A stretch of 64,000 bases of DNA from UBA1672 sp050633645 (GTDB lineage Bacteria > Pseudomonadota > Alphaproteobacteria > Micavibrionales > Micavibrionaceae), in the NCBI GenBank assembly GCA_050633645.1, contig JBOEGX010000001.1, positions 434,001 to 498,000 on the forward strand, given 5' to 3'. Under the pieces are notes generated by a model. That model was not told where the DNA came from. It saw only the letters and a program-made list of their open reading frames with translations, and did no database searches. The position numbers and the translations under genes are program-made. Below, piece by piece: positions 59,770 through 64,000 of this stretch. Every line of letters begins with the position of its first letter. The stretch's first letter is position 1.

Positions 59770-60816
59770 TTATGATGAGCTGCCAAATATATTGTTGATT
59801 TGCTGGGTCACGCGGATAAATGTCGTGCGCTTTGGCAGTTCCTTCAACCGTGTTGCACCAACATAGGTACAAGCCGAGCGCACGCCGCCCAAAATATCTT
59901 GTAATGTTCCTGACACATCCCCGCGATACGGGATTTTTACGGTTTTCCCTTCGCTTGCACGATATTCGGCAACGCCGCCCTTATGCTTTGTCATAGCGGT
60001 ATCACTGCTCATCCCGTAGAATTGAAGGAATTTTTCGCCATTTATTTCGACGAGCTCTTGCTCTGATTGGTCATGCCCAGCAAGCATTCCGCCCAACATG
60101 ATGAAGTCTGCGCCCGCGCCGAATGCCTTTGCGATATCGCCCGGAACGGTGCAACCACCATCGGCGCAAATTAAACCGCCAAGCCCATGCGCCGCATCCG
60201 CGCATTCGATAATTGCAGATAATTGCGGATATCCAACGCCAGTCATTTTGCGGGTTGTACACACACTGCCTGGCCCGATGCCGACCTTTACAACATCAAC
60301 GCCAGAGAGGATGAGCTCCTCCACCATTTCGCCTGTCACGACATTCCCCGCCATGATGGTGAGATCAGGCACCTGATCACGTACTTTTTTAACAAAATCG
60401 AGGAAATGCTCGCTATACCCATTGGCGACATCAACGCAGATTTTTTCAATGGTGTTGGGGTGAAGCTTTAGGAATTCAATGAGCTTGTCATAATCTGCCC
60501 TTACCATACCGATGCTGTACCAGACAGATGATGAATCATTTTGATCAAAAAATTCGGCAAGCTTATCAAGGGGATAATGCTTATGCAGTGCAACACTCAT
60601 TTTGCAATCTTGCTCAATAAATGATTTTGCCATTGAGAATGTACCAACGCCATCCATATTGGCGGCGATGATCGGAACACCATGGTATTTGCGCCCACTC
60701 CATTTAAATACATATTCACGCGTAATATCCACATCTTTACGGCTTTTAAGTGTTGAGCGTTTCGGGCGGATCAAAACGTCTTTAAAATCTAGTTTAACAT
60801 CTTCTTCTATGCGCAT
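59770..60816 (-). CDS. guaC: GMP reductase
   Basis: GuaC converts GMP to IMP with NADPH. The 348-residue TIM barrel has the catalytic cysteine in VGIGPGSVCTTRKMTGVG, the flap/PPi-type motif GMSSDTAMTKHKGG, and the N-terminal LDFKDVLIRPKRSTLKSR. The length matches E. coli GuaC (347), which separates it from IMP dehydrogenase. The frame opens at 60861, but ATG 60816 has an AGGGAATA site. The DUF1192 gene lies 16 bases upstream, likely in one transcript. Confidence 0.95.
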   Translation of the reverse strand: MRIEEDVKLDFKDVLIRPKRSTLKSRKDVDITREYVFKWSGRKYHGVPIIAANMDGVGTFSMAKSFIEQDCKMSVALHKHYPLDKLAEFFDQNDSSSVWYSIGMVRADYDKLIEFLKLHPNTIEKICVDVANGYSEHFLDFVKKVRDQVPDLTIMAGNVVTGEMVEELILSGVDVVKVGIGPGSVCTTRKMTGVGYPQLSAIIECADAAHGLGGLICADGGCTVPGDIAKAFGAGADFIMLGGMLAGHDQSEQELVEINGEKFLQFYGMSSDTAMTKHKGGVAEYRASEGKTVKIPYRGDVSGTLQDILGGVRSACTYVGATRLKELPKRTTFIRVTQQINNIFGSSS

Positions 60817-60832
60817 GATATTCCCTGGCTTT

Positions 60833-61030
60833 TTAAAATTTAAATACTGATGCGGCGGCATCTTGTGATTTATTTTTCTTGTCTATGTCTTCTTTTACTC
60901 TGGCAATTTCATTTTCCAATTCAACTATATAATCGCGCAAATCAGAAACCGAGAAGTCCTCTATATTTCGAGGGAACTCTACGCTCTTCTTCTTTGGTAA
61001 CTCCTCATCAAACATTAAATGCTCCGTCAT
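60833..61030 (-). CDS. DUF1192 family small protein
   Basis: A 65-residue helical protein. The DUF1192 pattern is SVSDLRDYIVELENEIARVKEDI followed by a K-rich linker and the C-terminal AAASVFKF. The family is typical of alphaproteobacteria, short and of unknown function. It is 16 bases upstream of guaC on the same strand. Confidence 0.88.
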   Translation of the reverse strand: MTEHLMFDEELPKKKSVEFPRNIEDFSVSDLRDYIVELENEIARVKEDIDKKNKSQDAAASVFKF

Positions 61031-61234
61031 ATTTATTAGACACCAAAAAGATTAAAATTATCCCTACGCAAAAGCAATCCTTATATAAGGCTAAAACGTG
61101 TAAAAAAAGCTGGAATATTTTTTTAAAACCGCATATAGTTCGCTTGTTCCCTAAACATTTTGTTTAAAATTATCATTGAACCAAGGGACGGGTTTGATGA
61201 CCAAAAGATTTGAATATTATTCAAGGAGAAAAAA

Positions 61235-61936
61235 ATGGCCAAGGCCGCAGCACAAGTCACACCACTATTGATGCCGAAAGCAACATCGGTATGGTTGATT
61301 GAGAACAGCGCATTAACGTTCAGACAAATCGCAGAATTCACAGGCATTACAGAGATTGAAGTTGAAGCTCTAGCCAATGAAGAAATTGGCAAAGGTCTTG
61401 TTGGACGCGACCCTGTTGACCATGGTGAGACAACGAAAGAATCATTGGAGAAATGCGAGGCTGATCCAGCTTGCTTCCTTATTCGCGCAAAAAGCGATTT
61501 GCCTGGTGTTAAGGCGCGCTCTAAGGGGCCTCGCTATACGCCTGTGTCAAAACGCGGCGATAAGCCCGATGCGATTGCCTTTATATTGAAAAACAACCCA
61601 GAAATTTCTGACGCGCAGATTTGTAAACTTGTCGGCACAACGAAACCGACGATTGCATCTATTCGTGATCGAGCACACCCGAATACACCGAATTTACGTC
61701 CGCGCCATCCAGCTGATTTAGGATTATGTACGTATCAGGAATTTGAAAAAGCTTATAACAAGGGCTTAAAGGCCGCAGGTAAAGACCCTGAAGCGGTTCG
61801 CGCGCAACGTGAGGCAGAGCTTATTAATAGCGCTGTGGCAGCTCAAGAAGAAGATACATCAACTGGCAGCGGCATGGGTGGTTTTGATTTTTCAAATTTT
61901 ATGCCTGATGTCACGACGAATTCAGACGATAATTAA
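61235..61936 (+). CDS. trcR: Cell-cycle transcriptional regulator TrcR (DUF1013)
   Basis: A 233-residue protein of the DUF1013/TrcR family, restricted to alphaproteobacteria. The N-terminal PLLMPKATSVWLIENSALTFRQIAEFTGI motif (in pieces), KGVDPIRS-like GRDPVDHG region, and the RSKGPRYTPVSKRGDKPDAIAFILKNNP helix-turn-helix part (in pieces) mark the family. TrcR binds RNA polymerase in cell-cycle control in Caulobacter-type bacteria. AAGGAG precedes the ATG. The C-terminus is acidic and low-complexity. It is followed by a strong terminator. Confidence 0.92.
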   Translation: MAKAAAQVTPLLMPKATSVWLIENSALTFRQIAEFTGITEIEVEALANEEIGKGLVGRDPVDHGETTKESLEKCEADPACFLIRAKSDLPGVKARSKGPRYTPVSKRGDKPDAIAFILKNNPEISDAQICKLVGTTKPTIASIRDRAHPNTPNLRPRHPADLGLCTYQEFEKAYNKGLKAAGKDPEAVRAQREAELINSAVAAQEEDTSTGSGMGGFDFSNFMPDVTTNSDDN

Positions 61937-61960
61937 TTTTTATCCGTTTTAGAATTAGAA

Positions 61961-61992
61961 AAAGCCGGGACGCAAATCACTTCCCGGCTTTT
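61961..61992 (+). terminator. Terminator of trcR
   Basis: AAAGCCGGGA (61961-61970) pairs with TCCCGGCTTT (61982-61991), with T residues on. It also faces the convergent DUF465 gene. Confidence 0.9.
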
Positions 61993-62013
61993 GTTATTTT
62001 GAACAAGAAAACT

Positions 62014-62217
62014 CTAAGCTTTTGCAGTCTGTTTTTCTTCAACAGCCAGCTTTTCTTTTATAAGGAGCTTTTCCTTTTTAAGCTGGCTGAGATACATATC
62101 TGGAATTGAAATATTTTTTCTGGCTTCATCCACTTTGCGGGAGAGCTCATCATGCTTTTGCCTTAAGGCAACAACATGTGGGTTAGTAGGAACTTCAGAT
62201 ACTGTATTCACAGGCAT
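62014..62217 (-). CDS. DUF465 family small protein
   Basis: A 67-residue helical protein with the DUF465 pattern: HVVALRQKHDELSRKVDEARK, then MYLSQLKKEKLLIKEKL. GGAGG precedes the ATG at 62217. Function is unknown; these coiled-coil proteins are common in proteobacteria. A promoter-like pair lies upstream (62253-62281). Confidence 0.85.
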   Translation of the reverse strand: MPVNTVSEVPTNPHVVALRQKHDELSRKVDEARKNISIPDMYLSQLKKEKLLIKEKLAVEEKQTAKA

Positions 62218-62252
62218 AGTCTTCCTCCATTAATTTGTTTAGATAGGTATTT

Positions 62253-62281
62253 ATGGTACGCCTGTTTTTACTACTTTGCAA
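62253..62281 (-). promoter_or_regulatory. Candidate promoter of the DUF465 gene
   Basis: On the minus strand TTGCAA (62281-62276) and TACCAT (62258-62253) are 17 bases apart; transcription would begin near 62246, about 30 bases before the start codon. Confidence 0.4.
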
Positions 62282-62378
62282 AAAAAACTTAATTATTTTG
62301 GTATTTCAATCAATTACAATTCCGTGTGTTTTACAGAACAATAAAAATCGATTCGTTTGTGGTTTTTATAACATTATT

Positions 62379-62930
62379 TCAGAATCCTGCTCCGGGGAGC
62401 TTTAAATATTTCATCTCTTCTTCGGTGCTTTCGCGCCCTAAAACTTCGTTTCGATGAGGGAAACGCCCGAATTTCTCGATAGCCTCCATATGCTTTAACG
62501 CGTATTCATACGATAGAGGATCGTCATTCTTCATTGTTTCAAACAAGGACACCGATTTCTTTTGGTCTTTGAGGTTTTCACTATGCATAAAGGGCATATA
62601 CATGAATTTTCGTTTTACAGGGTTTAATAATGCGTCATAGCCTTTATGCAGAGCCTCTTTCACGATTAATAATATTTTCACATCAGTTTCGAACGCCTTT
62701 GGAGATTCTCGGAACATATTGCGAGGAAATTGATCAAGCACAAGACATAGCGCCAGGATTCCATCGGCCTCACGTGTCCAATCAGCGCAGAGATCTTTTT
62801 TCGCCATTTCATAGGTCACAAAAAAGCGTTCACGGATTTCCGCATCGAAGCTATCATTTTTCTGAAACCATTGTTGAGGCATGGTTTCCTCAAACCAAAA
62901 ACTTATAACCTCTTGCTTTGTGTCGCGCAT
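62379..62930 (-). CDS. DUF924 family protein
   Basis: A 183-residue helical protein of the DUF924 family. Clear blocks are VISFWFEETMPQQWFQKN, LCLVLDQFPRNMFRESP, KRKFMYMPFMHSENLKDQKKS, and the C-terminal FGRFPHRNEVLGRESTEEE. Proteins of this family form a TPR-like fold; no function is established. ATG 62930 starts the block RDTKQEVISFWF. It stands between the DUF465 gene and petC on the same strand, with an 83-base gap to the latter. Confidence 0.9.
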   Translation of the reverse strand: MRDTKQEVISFWFEETMPQQWFQKNDSFDAEIRERFFVTYEMAKKDLCADWTREADGILALCLVLDQFPRNMFRESPKAFETDVKILLIVKEALHKGYDALLNPVKRKFMYMPFMHSENLKDQKKSVSLFETMKNDDPLSYEYALKHMEAIEKFGRFPHRNEVLGRESTEEEMKYLKLPGAGF

Positions 62931-63013
62931 TATTTATTTCTCTTTGATTTTACAAAAACGCGCCCGAACAAATTATTCCAGACGCGTTCAATTCCAATAA
63001 TTTAGACTGCCCA

Positions 63014-63778
63014 TTAATGCACATCTGCCCAGATTTTTTTCTTCACGGAATAAAGCACCCCTGCGAATACAAGAAGGAATAAAATCACTTTCATGCCTGT
63101 GCTTTTACGCTCTTCCATATATGGATCAGCAGCCCAAGTTAGGAAGTTCGTGATGTCGCGTGCATATTGTTCCGTTGTTTCTGGTGTGCCATCTTCGTAG
63201 CCAACCAAACCATCAGATAATGGCGGTGCCATAGAAAGCTTGTGCCCCGGGAAATACTTATTCCAACTTTGCCCTGATGCAAGCTCTTCACCGTGCGGCG
63301 CCTCTTCATACCCTGTTAAAAGCGCATAAATGTAATTCGGACCATTTGCGCGTGCCTTTGTGATCAAAGACAGGTCAGGAGGAAACGCACCGCCATTTGC
63401 GAATTTTGCCGCATTATCATTTGCGAATGGTGCAGGGAATTTATCGCTTGGCTTAGCGGCGCGGTCAAACATATCGCCCTCATCATTTGGGCCATCTTCA
63501 ACCGTGTATTCACCCGCGATATTTTTAATTTGACCTTCATTATAGCCCAAAGCCTCAAGATTTCGGAAATATAGCTGCTTCATTGAATGGCAGTTTGCAC
63601 AGACATTGCGGTATATTTTGTATCCGCGCTGCATTGATGCCTTATCATAAGTTCCGAATGGACCAGAAAAACTCCAATCCTGAGATGGGATGGCTGGCCC
63701 ATCACCGCCGCCTGCTAATGCTGCGCCCATTGGCATTGCGCCAATAATCAGAGCCGATAAAAAAGTACGTACAAGCAT
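63014..63778 (-). CDS. petC: Cytochrome c1 of the bc1 complex
   Basis: Cytochrome c1 carries electrons from the Rieske centre to cytochrome c. The 254-residue protein has a signal peptide (cut near ALAGG), the heme motif Cys60-Ala-Asn-Cys63-His64 (CANCHSM), and an axial methionine in LSMAPPLSDG. One C-terminal membrane anchor follows (GMKVILFLLVFAGVLYSV). It is 18 bases after the end of cytochrome b, in the order petA-petB-petC typical of alphaproteobacteria. Confidence 0.95.
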   Translation of the reverse strand: MLVRTFLSALIIGAMPMGAALAGGGDGPAIPSQDWSFSGPFGTYDKASMQRGYKIYRNVCANCHSMKQLYFRNLEALGYNEGQIKNIAGEYTVEDGPNDEGDMFDRAAKPSDKFPAPFANDNAAKFANGGAFPPDLSLITKARANGPNYIYALLTGYEEAPHGEELASGQSWNKYFPGHKLSMAPPLSDGLVGYEDGTPETTEQYARDITNFLTWAADPYMEERKSTGMKVILFLLVFAGVLYSVKKKIWADVH

Positions 63779-63796
63779 TATATATTCGCTCCTGCT

Positions 63797-64000
63797 TTAA
63801 TGTTTTTTTGCTAAAACCGCTTCGTGAATAGATGCGGGCAATGCGCGCGCCTTTTCAAAACGGGATAGCAATGGAAGGATGATAAGGAAGAACATGAAAT
63901 AGAAGCCAGTGAATGCCTGTGCCAACATAGTGTTGTCAAACTTCAAAACCATGGGCTCTTTACCCTCTTCTATATGGGCATTTACATCATGATGTGCCAA
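63797..64000 (-). CDS. petB: Cytochrome b of the bc1 complex, C-terminal part (partial)
   Basis: Only the last about 67 residues are in the window; the gene runs beyond 64000. The end MLAQAFTGFYFMFFLIILPLL is a membrane helix, followed by the conserved C-terminal FEKARALPASIHEAVLAK motif. The neighbouring petC confirms it. The heme-binding part is outside the window. The leading TTG seen at the edge is an internal codon, not a start. Confidence 0.92.
   Translation of the reverse strand: MAHHDVNAHIEEGKEPMVLKFDNTMLAQAFTGFYFMFFLIILPLLSRFEKARALPASIHEAVLAKKH

Noticed and set aside
1..64000. CRISPR arrays, rRNA genes, complete insertion sequences
   Set aside because: No regular spaced repeats, no rRNA-like sequence and no transposase with terminal repeats were found on reading both strands.

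Overview
The window reads as chromosome of a free-living-type alphaproteobacterium of moderate to low GC content. The main taxonomic clues are small alphaproteobacterial families and layouts: a TrcR/DUF1013 cell-cycle regulator (61235-61936), DUF1192 and DUF465 proteins, an ELM1-family protein, an NDUFAF5-like methyltransferase next to gloB, an ssb / gyrA / coaD run, and a cytochrome bc1 operon at the right edge. The order cannot be fixed from the sequence alone. A Micavibrio-like or Rhodospirillales-like lineage is a guess.

Layout. 1-9.5 kb: Y-family polymerase, trmFO, a lipase-like hydrolase, an Lrp regulator, an ELM1-family protein, trxB-lysR, a candidate small RNA, a second alpha/beta hydrolase and aspartate aminotransferase. 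9.5-24.5 kb: an AmgK-like kinase, mfd, the betaine-lipid genes btaAB, sdhE, recG, a frameshift-broken small gene, cysE, a DUF502 protein and pnp with a structured leader. 24.5-32.6 kb: small hypothetical genes, an acyltransferase-3/SGNH protein, a truncated integrase beside tRNA-Lys, then coaD, gyrA, a DUF2059-like protein and ssb on the minus strand. 32.7-42 kb: a GGDEF protein, uvrA, a large kinase-like protein of unknown role facing an XRE regulator, an intergenic region with a promoter and a GC-rich hairpin, a CoA-transferase plus glutaryl-CoA dehydrogenase pair, and tRNA-Leu.

42-64 kb: ExoD and DsbB membrane proteins, an unlisted ~41-residue protein, purT followed by a perfect 16-bp parS palindrome, membrane and HNH proteins, an esterase, an LpxR-like outer-membrane protein, a HerA-like ATPase, a metC-nitrilase-grxC operon, a UbiH-family hydroxylase, ComF, an operon of a 905-residue methyltransferase fusion with an NDUFAF5-like protein and gloB, guaC with DUF1192, trcR, DUF465, DUF924, and petC with the end of petB.

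Most of the window is housekeeping: DNA repair (mfd, recG, uvrA, ssb, Y-polymerase), topology (gyrA), RNA decay (pnp), redox and thiol balance (trxB, grxC, dsbB, gloB), and respiration (petBC, sdhE, ubiquinone hydroxylase). The parts that stand out are the sRNA candidate at 7003-7095, the parS site at 45396-45411, the kinase-like protein at 36543-38576, the methyltransferase/Nudix-like fusion at 54950-57667, two copies of a structured intergenic repeat, and the broken gene with an A7 slippery run near 20295. No CRISPR array, rRNA, complete insertion sequence or intact prophage was seen.
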